64,000 nucleotides of DNA from Serinibacter arcticus (GTDB lineage: Bacteria; Actinomycetota; Actinomycetes; Actinomycetales; Beutenbergiaceae), in the NCBI RefSeq assembly GCF_003121705.1, contig NZ_PYHR01000002.1, forward strand, positions 1,922,001 through 1,986,000. The letters are read 5' to 3'. The notes under the pieces were generated by a model. The model saw only the letters and a program-made list of their open reading frames with translations. It did not search any database and was not told the DNA's origin. Positions 42,926-52,027 of this stretch are shown here, one piece after another; the first letter of the stretch is position 1, and every line of letters begins with the position of its first letter. Both the position numbers and the translations under genes were made by a program.

Positions 42926-44428
42926 ATGCTCACCGATCTGCGCGCCGTGCTGCGCCGGCCCCGCCTCCTGCGCACCGAGGCGCTGGCGGGTCTCGTCGTC
43001 GCCCTCGCCCTGATCCCCGAGGCGATCGCCTTCTCGATCATCGCCGGCGTCGACCCCCGGGTCGGGCTGTTCGCGTCCTTCACCATGGCCGTCTCGATCG
43101 CGTTCCTCGGCGGCCGGCCGGCGATGATCTCGGCAGCGACCGGCGCCGTCGCCCTCGTCATCGCGCCGGTCGTGCGCGACCACGGCCTCAACTACCTCAT
43201 CGCCACCGTCGTCCTCGCGGGTGTCGTCCAGGTGGTCCTCGCCGTGCTCGGCGTCGCCCGCCTCATGCGCTTCATCCCGCGCTCGGTCATGGTCGGCTTC
43301 ATCAACGCCCTCGCGGCGTTCGTGTTCATGTCGCAGGTGCCGCAGCTCCTCGGCGTGCCGTGGCTGGTCTACCCGCTGGTCGCCGCCGGGATCGCCGTCG
43401 TCGTCCTGCTGCCACGGCTGACGACGGCGGTACCGGCGCCGCTCGTGGCGATCGTGATCCTCACGGTCGTCACGGTCGCCTTCGGGATCGCCGTCCCGAC
43501 CGTCGGGGACGAGGGCGCGCTGCCCGACGCGCTCCCGACGCTGGCGCTGCCGGACGTCCCGTTCACGCTGGAGACGCTGCGGATCATCGCGCCGTACGCC
43601 GTGACGATGGCCCTGGTCGGGCTGCTCGAGTCGCTGCTGACGGCCAAGATCGTCGACGACATCACCGACACCCACTCCGACAAGACGCGCGAGGCGTGGG
43701 GGCAGGGCGCGGCGAACGTCATCACCGGGTTCTTCGGCGGCCTGGGCGGGTGCGCCGTGGTCGGCCAGACGCTGATGAACGTCAAGACCTCCGGCGCCCG
43801 CACCCGGGTCTCCACGCTCCTGGCGGGGATCTTCCTGCTGACGCTGGTGGTGGGGCTCGGCGACGTCGTCGCGGAGATCCCGATGGCCGCGCTCGTCGCG
43901 GTGATGGTCATGGTCTCGATCCGCGCGTTCGACTGGCGCTCGATCCGCCCCTCGACGCTGCGGGCGATGCCGTGGTCGGAGACCGCCGTCATGCTCGTCA
44001 CCCTCCTGACCACCGTCGTCACGCACAACCTGGCGTTCGGCGTCGTGGGTGGGGTGCTCGTGGCGACGGTCCTGTTCGCGCGACGGGTCGCGCACCTGAC
44101 GTCGGTGACCCGGGTCGGGACGGACGACGGCGACCGGCCGGGTGTCCGGTACGAGGTCACCGGGGCGCTGTTCTTCGCCTCGTCCAACGACCTCGTCTAC
44201 CAGTTCGACTACCCGGGCGACCCCGACGACGTCGTCATCGACCTCTCGCGGGCCCACGTCTGGGACGCCTCGACGGTCGCCACGCTCGACGCGATCGAGT
44301 CGAAGTACCGGGCCCGCGGCAAGCGGGTCACGTTCACCGGGCTCAACGCCGACAGCGCCGCCCGGGTCGAGCGGCTCTCTGGCACCCTCGACGCCCCCGG
44401 CGTCGACCGCGATCAGCCCTCGTCGTAG
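42926..44428 (+). CDS. SulP-family anion transporter with STAS domain
   Basis: A 500-residue membrane transporter of the SLC26/SulP family: about 10-12 helices starting [38 protein letters not shown], the conserved [38 protein letters not shown] segment, and a C-terminal STAS domain ([32 protein letters not shown]). Substrate could be sulfate, bicarbonate or another anion. GGAGATGG lies upstream of the ATG. It is divergent from the EF-Tu-domain protein; its 3' end overlaps the convergent DUF2510 gene by 16 bases. Confidence 0.92.
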   Translation: MLTDLRAVLRRPRLLRTEALAGLVVALALIPEAIAFSIIAGVDPRVGLFASFTMAVSIAFLGGRPAMISAATGAVALVIAPVVRDHGLNYLIATVVLAGVVQVVLAVLGVARLMRFIPRSVMVGFINALAAFVFMSQVPQLLGVPWLVYPLVAAGIAVVVLLPRLTTAVPAPLVAIVILTVVTVAFGIAVPTVGDEGALPDALPTLALPDVPFTLETLRIIAPYAVTMALVGLLESLLTAKIVDDITDTHSDKTREAWGQGAANVITGFFGGLGGCAVVGQTLMNVKTSGARTRVSTLLAGIFLLTLVVGLGDVVAEIPMAALVAVMVMVSIRAFDWRSIRPSTLRAMPWSETAVMLVTLLTTVVTHNLAFGVVGGVLVATVLFARRVAHLTSVTRVGTDDGDRPGVRYEVTGALFFASSNDLVYQFDYPGDPDDVVIDLSRAHVWDASTVATLDAIESKYRARGKRVTFTGLNADSAARVERLSGTLDAPGVDRDQPSS

Positions 44429-45141
44429 ACGACGTCCCAGATCTCCCAGGTGTCGCCGACCTTCTGGAGGCTGTAGGTGACGACGTCGACCCGCTCGGTG
44501 CCGTCCGTCCACCGGTACGTCTCGCGGGCGACCACCGTGGCCTCGTCGTCCACGCGCTCGGTCGAGGTGATGGCGAACCCGAACCCCTCCGCCCCGCCCT
44601 CGAGCTCGGCCAGGAGGCTGGTCGCCACCTCGTCGAAGCCGGCGCAGTCGACGAAGACACCCGCGAAGAAGTCGGTGGCGACCACGTCCTGCATGCCGTG
44701 GCAGTCGACCTCCATGTAGGCGTTGTTGAAGCCCTCGACCGCGATCTGCGGTCCCATGACGAGCGAGCGGAAGAGGACGACCCCGCCGGTGATCAGGACC
44801 GCCGCTCCGAGCACGACGGCGACGACCCGTCCGACCACCTGACCCCGCGTGGCGCGTCGACGCGCCGACGACGGCGGTGCGCCCGTGCCGGGGAACGCGG
44901 CCGCGGCCTGGGGGTACGGCACGCCGTGCGCGAACGGCTGGGGCTGGCCCTGCGGGTAGGGCTGCTGCTGGCCCTGCGCGAACGGCTGGGGCTGGCCCTG
45001 CGGGTAGCCCTGGGTCTGAGCTTGCGGCTGCGGCTGAGATTGCGGCTGCGGAACGGGCTTCACGTGCTCCGTCCAGGCCGCGCCGTCCCACCATCGCAGC
45101 GACCCCGACCCGTCCTCGTACCACCCCTGTGCCTGCGCCAT
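44413..45141 (-). CDS. DUF2510 domain membrane protein
   Basis: A 242-residue protein. The N-terminal DUF2510 module (GWYEDGSGSLRWWDGAAWTEHV) has the family tryptophans. A Gln/Pro-rich region with a repeated QGQPQPFA unit (30-75), one membrane helix (about 103-125) and an extracellular domain with two Cys (MEVDCHGMQDVVATDFFAGVFVDCAG) follow. The C-terminal domain resembles SnoaL/DUF4878-type folds in outline only. TACTGT lies 7 bases before ATG 45141. The longer open frame upstream is not protein-like. Confidence 0.85.
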   Translation of the reverse strand: MAQAQGWYEDGSGSLRWWDGAAWTEHVKPVPQPQSQPQPQAQTQGYPQGQPQPFAQGQQQPYPQGQPQPFAHGVPYPQAAAAFPGTGAPPSSARRRATRGQVVGRVVAVVLGAAVLITGGVVLFRSLVMGPQIAVEGFNNAYMEVDCHGMQDVVATDFFAGVFVDCAGFDEVATSLLAELEGGAEGFGFAITSTERVDDEATVVARETYRWTDGTERVDVVTYSLQKVGDTWEIWDVVYDEG

Positions 45142-45346
45142 GGCTCGAACAGTAGTGACCGATGACGACGACGACACCTCGAACGGGGCCGGACCATAGG
45201 CGTGGCTCGGGCCGGCACCAAGCCTGTCCCACCGATCAGGACTCCCGTCCCACCCATCGAAAGATTCGCCGTCGCGGCTTGAAATGTCGCCGCGAGTTCG
45301 TTCGGGTGGAGGGCAGGTGGAACGTCCACCCCGAGAGGAGTCGCAC

Positions 45347-45646
45347 GTGCTGACCCTGACCGAGAACGCCCAGACCGCCGTCAACGAGATCGCTGCGCGG
45401 GCGGACCTGCCCGCGGGTGGTGGGCTCCGCATCGCCCCGTCCGCCACCCAGCCCGGCGGACTCGACCTCGGCCTCGCGGCCGAGCCCGCACCCGGCGACC
45501 AGGTGATCGAGACCGGCGCCGTCCCCGTCTTCGTCGAGCCCCAGACCTCGGCGTCCCTGGACGCCCTCACACTCGACACCGCGCCGGTCACGCCCGACCA
45601 GCCGGGCCCGGCCTTCCAGCTGACGCCGCAGGCCGCCGCGAGCTGA
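45347..45646 (+). CDS. HesB/IscA-like protein lacking cysteines
   Basis: A 99-residue protein (VLTLTENAQTAVNEIAARADLPAGGGLRIAP) with the fold pattern of HesB/IscA scaffold proteins, but none of the three conserved cysteines; it has no cysteine at all. It probably cannot hold an Fe-S cluster. GTG 45347 is supported by AGGAG 6 bases upstream. A small hairpin, GGTGGA-acg-TCCACC (45316-45330), lies just before the ribosome-binding site. The rest of the 205-base gap upstream shows only the DUF2510 promoter. Confidence 0.8.
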   Translation: MLTLTENAQTAVNEIAARADLPAGGGLRIAPSATQPGGLDLGLAAEPAPGDQVIETGAVPVFVEPQTSASLDALTLDTAPVTPDQPGPAFQLTPQAAAS

Positions 45647-45762
45647 TCGACGACCCGAGCCCGACGGCGCCCGCCACCTCGCGCCCGACGGCGACCACGA
45701 CGCCCCGGAGGACCGACGGACCCCCGGGGCGTCGTCGCGTCCACCGCGCCTACGCTGGCCCG

Positions 45763-46359
45763 ATGACCTCTCGACTGCGCCGCGCCGCCGCCCGTACGTT
45801 CTGGCGCGTCAGCCGGTGGGAGCTGCGGTCCCAGCCGCAGCGCGACGTCCCCCGCATCCTCATCGGTGCCCCGCACACGTCCAACTGGGACTTCGTGCTG
45901 ATGCTCGCGATCGCGTGGGAGGCGGACATCCCGCTGCGCTGGCTCGGCAAGAAGTCGCTGTTCGTCGGGCCCGCCGGACCGGTGATGCGCGCCCTCGGCG
46001 GGATCGCCGTCGACCGCAGCGACCCGAGCCGGATCGTGGCCGAGGTGCTGCACGAGCAGGCGACCACGGGAGCGTTCTCCCTCGTCGTCACGCCGGAGGG
46101 GACGCGGGGCGGCGCCGAGTACTGGAAGTCCGGCTTCTACCGCATCGCCCGCGAGGCCGACCTCCCGGTCACCCTGGGCTACGTCGACCGCACGACGATG
46201 ACGGCGGGCCTCGGCCCGACGCTCGACCTCACCGGCGACGTCAGCGCCGACATGGACCGGGTCCGGGCGTTCTACGCCGACAAGTCGGGCTTCGCGCCGT
46301 CGCGACGGATCGAGCCGCGCCTGCGCTCCGAGACCCCGACCGACCCCGAGACGCCCTGA
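45763..46359 (+). CDS. PlsC-like 1-acyl-glycerol-3-phosphate acyltransferase family protein
   Basis: A 198-residue acyltransferase. The catalytic motif is HTSNWDF (a variant of NHxxxxD), the acyl-CoA or ACP binding motif is TPEGTRGG, and RALGGIAVDRSD is the usual second block. There is no clear membrane helix, so it may associate peripherally. It could act in phospholipid or glycolipid synthesis. TACGCT lies 6 bases before the ATG, without Shine-Dalgarno. Confidence 0.87.
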   Translation: MTSRLRRAAARTFWRVSRWELRSQPQRDVPRILIGAPHTSNWDFVLMLAIAWEADIPLRWLGKKSLFVGPAGPVMRALGGIAVDRSDPSRIVAEVLHEQATTGAFSLVVTPEGTRGGAEYWKSGFYRIAREADLPVTLGYVDRTTMTAGLGPTLDLTGDVSADMDRVRAFYADKSGFAPSRRIEPRLRSETPTDPETP

Positions 46360-46384
46360 CCGCGACGGCGCTCGACGGCGGGGC

Positions 46385-46903
46385 TCAGTCCTCGAGAGAC
46401 TTCTGCAGCAGGTAGGTGCCCAGCCGCACGCCGAGCTTCTCGCCGATCGCCTTCAGGTGCCCGGCCTCCGCGAAGCCGACCTTGCGGTGCAGCGCCAGCG
46501 AGCCCTCGGCGCCGCGATCCGAGACGACGGCGATCGCCTGGCGGGCACCGGCGGCCCGGGTGGCGTCGAGGACGGCCGTCAGGAGCGCCGTCCCCACGCC
46601 GCGTCCGGTCTCCCCCGGCTCGAGGTAGATCGTCTCCTCGACGGTGAGGTCGTAGGCGGGACGGGCGCGCCAGAAGGTCGTGTAGGCGAAGCCGATGACG
46701 CGCTCGCTCGGACCGTCGTCGTCGGTCACGGCCACGAGGAAGGGCCATCCGCGGCGGGCGATGTCCTCGGCCTTCTCCGCCCAGTCCTGCGTGGTCATCG
46801 GCACGGTCTCGAACGTGGCGGTGGACGCGGTCACGTAGTGGGCGTAGATCGAGGCCACGGCCTCGAGGTCCTGCCCGTCCAGCGGACGCACGCGTTCGGT
46901 CAC
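46385..46903 (-). CDS. GNAT acetyltransferase, phosphinothricin-acetyltransferase-like
   Basis: A 172-residue GNAT enzyme: VRPLDGQDLEAVASIYAHYVTASTATFETVPMT is the typical start of PAT/MnaT-type enzymes, the acetyl-CoA loop is ETGRGVGTALLTAVL, and it ends with LHRKVGFAEAGHLKAIGEKLG. The substrate is probably an amino acid or analogue; resistance to phosphinothricin cannot be read from sequence. GTG 46903 is taken because TAGGCT ends 7 bases upstream. Divergent from def. Confidence 0.88.
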   Translation of the reverse strand: MTERVRPLDGQDLEAVASIYAHYVTASTATFETVPMTTQDWAEKAEDIARRGWPFLVAVTDDDGPSERVIGFAYTTFWRARPAYDLTVEETIYLEPGETGRGVGTALLTAVLDATRAAGARQAIAVVSDRGAEGSLALHRKVGFAEAGHLKAIGEKLGVRLGTYLLQKSLED

Positions 46904-46910
46904 GGGCCCC

Positions 46911-47009
46911 AGCCTAGAACGCCACCGTCCCGGCGCCTCCCGGCGTGGACGTCGGGCGGCGGACGTCGACGGTGGCAGGTCGGCCCCCGCACGGCGCGGC
47001 AACTACCCT
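46911..47009. promoter_or_regulatory. Divergent leaderless promoters between GNAT and def
   Basis: Minus strand: TAGGCT (46916..46911), 7 bases before GTG 46903. Plus strand: TACCCT (47004-47009), 6 bases before GTG 47016. Neither gene has a Shine-Dalgarno. Confidence 0.55.
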
Positions 47010-47015
47010 GGATCC

Positions 47016-47585
47016 GTGGCCATCCTTCCCATCGTCATCTCCGGCGACCCCGTCCTGCACCGCCCCGCGTCCCCCGTCACGGAGGTCACCGACGAGATCC
47101 GCGAGCTGGTCGCGGACATGTACGTGACCATGGACGAGGCGCCCGGCGTCGGGCTCGCCGCCCCGCAGATCGGTGTCGGACTGCGGATCTTCGTCTACTC
47201 CTACGAGGACGACGAGGGCGCCCCCTGGCGCGGCGTCGTGATCAACCCCGAGCTGTGGATGACCCCGCCCGTCCCCGGTGACCCCGACGTGGACGAGGAG
47301 GTCGAGGGCTGCCTCTCCTTCCCCGGCGAGCGCTTCGCGCTCCGGCGCTCCGAGCGCTCGATCGTCACCGGCACCGACCTGGAGGGCGCGCCCGTCCGCC
47401 TCGAGGTCGACGGCTGGCGCGCGCGCATCCTCCAGCACGAGTTCGACCACCTCAACGGCACGCTCTACGTCGACCGCCTCACGCACCCGGACGACCGCGA
47501 CGAGGTCGAGGAGATCGTCAAGGAGCGTGGCTGGGGCAAGCCCGGGCTGTCGTGGCGCCCCGGGGTCGACAACCTCGAGGGCTGA
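47016..47585 (+). CDS. def: Peptide deformylase
   Basis: Removes the formyl group from nascent proteins; metal enzyme, 189 residues. All three motifs are intact: GVGLAAPQIG, EGCLSFPG (metal ligand Cys99) and QHEFDHLNG (metal ligands His141 and His145, catalytic Glu142). The C-terminal tail is longer than in the E. coli enzyme, as in other actinobacteria. The start GTG has TACCCT 6 bases upstream; if the mRNA is leaderless, the start codon is its 5' end. It ends before a bidirectional hairpin. Confidence 0.96.
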   Translation: MAILPIVISGDPVLHRPASPVTEVTDEIRELVADMYVTMDEAPGVGLAAPQIGVGLRIFVYSYEDDEGAPWRGVVINPELWMTPPVPGDPDVDEEVEGCLSFPGERFALRRSERSIVTGTDLEGAPVRLEVDGWRARILQHEFDHLNGTLYVDRLTHPDDRDEVEEIVKERGWGKPGLSWRPGVDNLEG

Positions 47586-47599
47586 GCCCCACCCGACAC

Positions 47600-47655
47600 C
47601 GAGAACGGTCCAGCTCGCGGCTGCAGGCCCCGAACCGCGAGCTGGCCCGTTCTCG
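47600..47655. terminator. Hairpin between def and the convergent epimerase-like gene
   Basis: A stem of 9 bp, one mismatch and 11 bp (47600-47620 with 47635-47655) with a 14-base loop. The left arm shares CGAGAACG and GCTCGCGGCTG with the palindrome at 21994-22049. Confidence 0.82.
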
Positions 47656-47677
47656 ACGGCGCCGACAGGCTCAGGTC

Positions 47678-48670
47678 TCAGGGCGTGGCAGCGAGCGCCA
47701 GCAGCTCCCGCTCTCGCGCGTCCGACAGGCCGGATCGCGGCACGCCGCCCGATCCCTCGTGGAACTCCAGCGCCGCGCGGAGGGTCTCCACCAGCGGCCG
47801 CAGCGTCAGCCCCTCCTCGCGCGCGGCCGCGTTGCTCCGTGCGGTGAACCCGAACCACTCGGGGTCGTCGAGCCACAGCGGCACCGACCCGGGGCCGGAC
47901 CACGGCGCGACGCCGTGCGCGAGCAGCCACGCGCCGTCGACCCCCACCAGCTCGCGCTGCACCCCGGCCGCCTCCTGCGCGGCCTCGAGCACCGTCGCCA
48001 GCGGCACCGGATCACCGACGGCGTTGTAGGCGCCGGCCACGCGCTCGCGGGCACAGTGCACGATCCAGGCGGCGAGGTCCTCGACGTCGATCAGCTGCAC
48101 GGGCAGGTCCGGCTCGACCGGCACGAGCACCCGCCCGCCCTCGTCGGCGGGGTGCGCCATCCGCCACGGCCACCAGCCCGACCGGCCCGAGACGTCGCCG
48201 TCGCCGCCGATGAGGCCGGCGCGCACGATCGTGGCGCGGCCGGGAAACGCGGCGGCCACCGCCTCCTCGCACGCGACCTTCGCCGGGCCGTACTCGCTCG
48301 TGTCGGCCATGTCGTCGCCGTCGAGCGGGGGCAGCAGCGGACCGTCCTCGGCCAGCCCCGGCGAGGCCGTGTCCGCGTAGACGCTCCCGGAGGAGACGAG
48401 CACGTAGTGCCCGACGCCGGACAGCTCGGCCACGGACCGGCGCACCTGACCGGGCGAGAGCGAGACGTCGACGACGGCGTCCCACGCCGCCTCGCGCACC
48501 TCCGCGAGGCCGTCGGGGTGGGTGCGGTCACCGCGGACCCAGGCGGCGCCGTCGGGCACCTCGCCACTCTCACCACGGGTCAGGCACACCACCTCGTGCC
48601 CCTCGCGCAGCGCGGCGGCCACCACCGCGCGCCCCAGGAACACCGAACCACCCAGCACCAGGAGCCTCAT
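47678..48670 (-). CDS. NAD-dependent epimerase/dehydratase family protein
   Basis: A 330-residue extended-SDR protein: nucleotide motif VLGGSVFLGRAVVAAAL, SSGSVYAD, and a Tyr-x3-Lys pair in SEYGPAKVACEEAV. The cofactor motif GGSxFLG and the late WLLAHGVAPWSGPGSVPLWLDD segment resemble reductase-like members rather than sugar-nucleotide epimerases with known function. ATG 48670 has TAGGCT exactly 6 bases upstream. It lies 9 bases after the DMT transporter gene in the same direction. Confidence 0.88.
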   Translation of the reverse strand: MRLLVLGGSVFLGRAVVAAALREGHEVVCLTRGESGEVPDGAAWVRGDRTHPDGLAEVREAAWDAVVDVSLSPGQVRRSVAELSGVGHYVLVSSGSVYADTASPGLAEDGPLLPPLDGDDMADTSEYGPAKVACEEAVAAAFPGRATIVRAGLIGGDGDVSGRSGWWPWRMAHPADEGGRVLVPVEPDLPVQLIDVEDLAAWIVHCARERVAGAYNAVGDPVPLATVLEAAQEAAGVQRELVGVDGAWLLAHGVAPWSGPGSVPLWLDDPEWFGFTARSNAAAREEGLTLRPLVETLRAALEFHEGSGGVPRSGLSDARERELLALAATP

Positions 48671-48679
48671 GCGACGAGC

Positions 48680-49690
48680 CTAACGAGGGCCTCCGGCACC
48701 GGCCGGGCGGTCGTCGTCGCCGTCGCCGCCCTCCCCCGCCAGCACCGCAACCACGGCCTCGCGCCGTCGCTCCACCACCAGCGCCGCCGACCCGGCCACC
48801 GCGACGGTCGCCAGCACCGCCGACCACCGCAGCCCGCCCGCGGAGGCGAGGTCGAGCAGCAGAGCCGTCAGCATCTGCCCGGTGATGACCGTGAGGGTGA
48901 GCACGAACGTGCCGAGGTGCCGCACCGCCCAGGCCGCGACGATCGTGATGACGGCGCCGAGCGGCCCGCCCAGGTAGAGGTGCCACTGCGGCGGGAACGT
49001 CACGCCGTCGAGGGCACCGGCCAGGCCGGCGACGGCGAGGATCGCCGTGATACCGACCGTCCCGCCGAGCGACGACGTCAGCCCGGCCAGGACCGGGTCG
49101 TCCGTGGCCGCGACGACCCGGCCGTTGCCCGCCTGCTGCACGCACAGGACGGCGCCGGCCACGAACAGCACGACCCCGATCGCCACCCCCTGCGCGGGCG
49201 AGACCGCGCCGCCCGAGGAGCCGAGCACCGCGATGCCGAGCCCGAGCAGCGCGACGAGCCCGGCGAGCGCGCGGCGCCCGGACAGCCGGATCGCGGCCGG
49301 CACGCCCACCCCGCGGGCGTCGAGCGTGAGCCCAGCGACGGTCTGCCCCGCGACCGCGCACACCGAGGCGATCGCGACCCCGACGAGCGGGATGCCGAGC
49401 GCCATCGACAGCACGATCGGGATGCCGCAGAGCCCGACGACGAACCACCACCACCGCGCACCCTCGCGGATCGCCCGGGCCACCGCCCGGGTGCGACGCC
49501 GCGCGACGATCACGAGCGCCGTCGCCAGCAGCGTGCCGACGTAGGAGACCCAGCCCGAGACGAGCACACCCGTGCCGGCGGTCGCGAGATCGCCGTTGAT
49601 CCGGCCCTGGAGGGCGATGACGGCGCCGCTGGCCGCGGCCCCGAGGGCGGCGGCCAGGACGACGGAGGGGGCGCGCGAGGTCACGCGCAC
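48680..49690 (-). CDS. DMT-superfamily transporter (DUF606/YdcZ type)
   Basis: A 336-residue membrane protein of about ten helices built from two related halves of the DUF606 type (ALQGRINGDLATAGTGVLVSGWVSYVGTLLATALVIV in the first, NGRVVAATDDPVLAGLTSSLGGTVGITAILAVAGL in the second). Substrate unknown. Two GTG codons compete: 49690 and 49684. The second has GATACT 7 bases upstream and may be the true leaderless start. Confidence 0.85.
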   Translation of the reverse strand: MRVTSRAPSVVLAAALGAAASGAVIALQGRINGDLATAGTGVLVSGWVSYVGTLLATALVIVARRRTRAVARAIREGARWWWFVVGLCGIPIVLSMALGIPLVGVAIASVCAVAGQTVAGLTLDARGVGVPAAIRLSGRRALAGLVALLGLGIAVLGSSGGAVSPAQGVAIGVVLFVAGAVLCVQQAGNGRVVAATDDPVLAGLTSSLGGTVGITAILAVAGLAGALDGVTFPPQWHLYLGGPLGAVITIVAAWAVRHLGTFVLTLTVITGQMLTALLLDLASAGGLRWSAVLATVAVAGSAALVVERRREAVVAVLAGEGGDGDDDRPAGAGGPR

Positions 49691-49706
49691 CAGTATCCCG
49701 GGGACG

Positions 49707-50414
49707 CTACGGGCGGTGAGCCGCCTCGGGCGCGGGTCGCTCGCCGTCGGGCACCGGGTCGGCCCCCGGCCCCGCCGCGGCGACCGGCACGGTCACGCGC
49801 GGCAGGAAGAGCTGCACGACCGGCCCGATCGCCAGGGCGTAGACGACCGTCCCGACGCCGACGCTCCCGCCCAGCAGCCACCCGATCCCGAGCACGGTCA
49901 CCTCGAGCACCGTCCGCACGAGCCGGACCGAGCGGCCGGAGCGGCTCGAGATCGCGACCCACAGCCCGTCGCGCGGGCCGGTGCCCAGCCGCGTGCCCAC
50001 GTACAGCGCGCCCGCCAGCCCGTTGAGGACGGTGCCGACCACCAGGAACGCGATCTGGAGCCAGAGCGCCTCGGGACGTGGGAAGAGCGCGAGCCCGAGA
50101 TCGGCCGCGAGCCCGATGACGACGACGTTCGCGATCGTGCCGACCCCGACCCGCAGCCGCAACGGGATCCACGCCAGCAGCACGACGGCGCCGGTGAGGA
50201 TGACGATCGTCCCGAAGCTGAGACCGGTGATCCCCGCGAGGCCCTCGTGCAGCACGTCCCACGGGTCGAGCCCGAGTCCCGCCTGCACCAGCAGCGCCAT
50301 CGAGAGCCCGTACAGCACGAGGCCGCCGAGGAGCTGCGGCAGGCGTCGGCCCATCCTGGGCTCGCGGAGCTGGTCGAGGGGGTGGCGCAGGAGCGCACCG
50401 AGGTTCGTGGTCAC
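49707..50414 (-). CDS. YczE/YyaS/YitT-family membrane protein
   Basis: A 235-residue membrane protein with five or six helices and the family motif LLVQAGLGLDPWDVLHEGLAGITGLSFGTIVILTGAVVLL, then a second copy-like block (GTRLGTGPRDGLWVAIS). Function unknown. GTG 50414 is the start because it gives the normal length; CATGCT sits 6 bases upstream. It is divergent from a MocR-type regulator. A yczE gene also lies near a MocR-like regulator gene (ycxD) in Bacillus subtilis, so the link looks conserved. Confidence 0.86.
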   Translation of the reverse strand: MTTNLGALLRHPLDQLREPRMGRRLPQLLGGLVLYGLSMALLVQAGLGLDPWDVLHEGLAGITGLSFGTIVILTGAVVLLAWIPLRLRVGVGTIANVVVIGLAADLGLALFPRPEALWLQIAFLVVGTVLNGLAGALYVGTRLGTGPRDGLWVAISSRSGRSVRLVRTVLEVTVLGIGWLLGGSVGVGTVVYALAIGPVVQLFLPRVTVPVAAAGPGADPVPDGERPAPEAAHRP

Positions 50415-50432
50415 GGGACCAGCATGAACCCG

Positions 50433-50474
50433 ATTGGACTCGTCTTCGATAGCCAATTCTGCGAGACTGGCCTC
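50433..50474. promoter_or_regulatory. Shared control region of the MocR and YczE-type genes
   Basis: ATTGG (50433-50437) and CCAAT (50453-50457) form an inverted pair 15 bases apart in an AT-richer stretch. GAGACT ends 6 bases before the MocR-gene GTG. A candidate MocR operator; not established. Confidence 0.4.
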
Positions 50475-51920
50475 GTGCCTCCCGTCCCCGTCACCGCCGG
50501 CCGCCTCGCCTCCCTCCTCCTCGCCCAGCTCGACGGCTCCCCGCTCGAGCGCCCCGCGTACGCCTCGCTCGCGACGGCGGTGCGCACCCTCGCCGTCGAC
50601 GGTCGCCTCGGCCAGGATGTGCGTCTCCCGAGCGAGCGCGACCTGTCGACCGCGATGGGCCTCTCGCGCACGACCGTCACCCGCGCCTACGCGGAGCTCA
50701 TCGCCGACGGCTGGGCGCGGGCGCAGCAGGGGGCGGGGACGTTCCTGCGCATCCCCGGCAGCGTGGGGCACGCGGCGTCGCCGCTCGTCCCGCTCGACGG
50801 CGTCGAGGTCGACCTGACGGCGGCGGCCGTCTCGTGCGTCCCCGGCACCTCGGCGTTGATCGAGCGCGCGATGGCCGACCTGCCGGCGCTGCTGCGCGGC
50901 AAGGGCTACCAGCCCGTCGGGCTGCCGCGGCTGCGCGAGGTGATCGCCGAGCGGTACACGCGCCGCGGCCTGCCCACGACGCCCGACCAGGTCGTGGTGA
51001 CGTCGGGGGCGATGTCCGCGATCGCGGTCGTGCTCCGCGCGCAGGTCCGGCGCGGCGACCGCGTGGCGGTGGAGACACCGACGTACGCCTCGGTCCTCGG
51101 GGCGGTGCCGGCGGCCGGCGCGCGGGTGGTCGCGCTGCCGGCGGGGCCGCGGTCGGTGTGGGACGCGGACGCCGTCCGCGCCACGGTGCGGGCGAGCACG
51201 CCGAGCCTGGCCTACCTGATCCCCGACTTCCACAACCCCACCGGCGAGCTGATGACCGACGAGGCGCGGGCCGGGACGGCCGCCGCGCTCCGGGCCGGCG
51301 GGACCCTCGCCCTGGTCGACGAGTCGCTGGTCGACCTCCGCCTCGACCCGGGCCCGATGCCGCTGCCGTTCGGGGTGCACAGCCCGGAGGCGTTCGCCGT
51401 CGGGAGCGTCTCGAAGCCGCTCTGGGGCGGCGTCCGGGTCGGGTGGGTGCGGTGCCCGACGACGCAGGTGGCCGCCGTGCAGGCAGCGCGCCTCACGCTC
51501 GACATCGGGGCGTCGGCGCTGGACCAGCTGGTCGCTGCGGAGTTCCTCGCCCACCCCGACGAGCTCCTGGGCCTGCGGCTCGAGGCGCTGCGCACGATGA
51601 GGACGGCGTGGCTGGACGCCCTGGCCGCCGTCGCCCCGACCTGGGACGTGCGCGAGCCGACGGGCGGGCTGGCGCTGTGGGTCGGGCTGCCCGAGCGGGT
51701 GGCCCCCGAGCTCGCGGCCGCCGCGGCGACACGCGGGGTGGGCCTCGCCGTCGGGACGCAGTTCACGAGCGACGGCAGCGCGCGCGAGCGGGTCCGCCTC
51801 CCGCTGACCGCGACGCTGGAGGACGTCGACGCCGTCGCCCGGCTCCTCGTCACGGCCTACGACGAGGTGGTCACCCGGGGCACGGCCGCGACGCGGCGGC
51901 CATTCCCGCTCATCGCCTGA
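50475..51920 (+). CDS. MocR-type regulator (GntR domain fused to aminotransferase fold)
   Basis: A 481-residue PLP-dependent transcription factor. The N-terminal GntR winged helix (RLPSERDLSTAMGLSRTTVTRAYAELIADGWARAQQGAGTFLRI) is joined to a fold-type I aminotransferase domain (QPVGLPRLREVIAERY, then TPSLAYLIPDFHNPTGELM and FAVGSVSKPLWGGVRVGWV with the PLP-binding Lys). GTG 50475 is chosen for GAGACT 6 bases upstream; ATG 50424 is possible but lacks a ribosome-binding site. It probably regulates the divergent YczE-type gene. Confidence 0.88.
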   Translation: MPPVPVTAGRLASLLLAQLDGSPLERPAYASLATAVRTLAVDGRLGQDVRLPSERDLSTAMGLSRTTVTRAYAELIADGWARAQQGAGTFLRIPGSVGHAASPLVPLDGVEVDLTAAAVSCVPGTSALIERAMADLPALLRGKGYQPVGLPRLREVIAERYTRRGLPTTPDQVVVTSGAMSAIAVVLRAQVRRGDRVAVETPTYASVLGAVPAAGARVVALPAGPRSVWDADAVRATVRASTPSLAYLIPDFHNPTGELMTDEARAGTAAALRAGGTLALVDESLVDLRLDPGPMPLPFGVHSPEAFAVGSVSKPLWGGVRVGWVRCPTTQVAAVQAARLTLDIGASALDQLVAAEFLAHPDELLGLRLEALRTMRTAWLDALAAVAPTWDVREPTGGLALWVGLPERVAPELAAAAATRGVGLAVGTQFTSDGSARERVRLPLTATLEDVDAVARLLVTAYDEVVTRGTAATRRPFPLIA

Positions 51921-52027
51921 CCTGCGCCTGGACCGCCCCGGTCGGCGGAAGCCACCCGGTGCTACCGTCAGACGACGTCACGTGTGCAGGGTCACTGCTC
52001 CGGACCTCGGAGAGGCGGCGTGCCCAC

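Noticed and set aside
45316-45330. Riboswitch or attenuator before the HesB-like gene
   Set aside because: Only a 6-bp hairpin is visible; no conserved aptamer pattern or alternative pairing was seen.
49707-51554. A 615-residue minus-strand frame covering the MocR gene
   Set aside because: Only its last 235 residues (from 50414) look like a protein; the rest is an Arg/Asp-rich shadow of the MocR gene.
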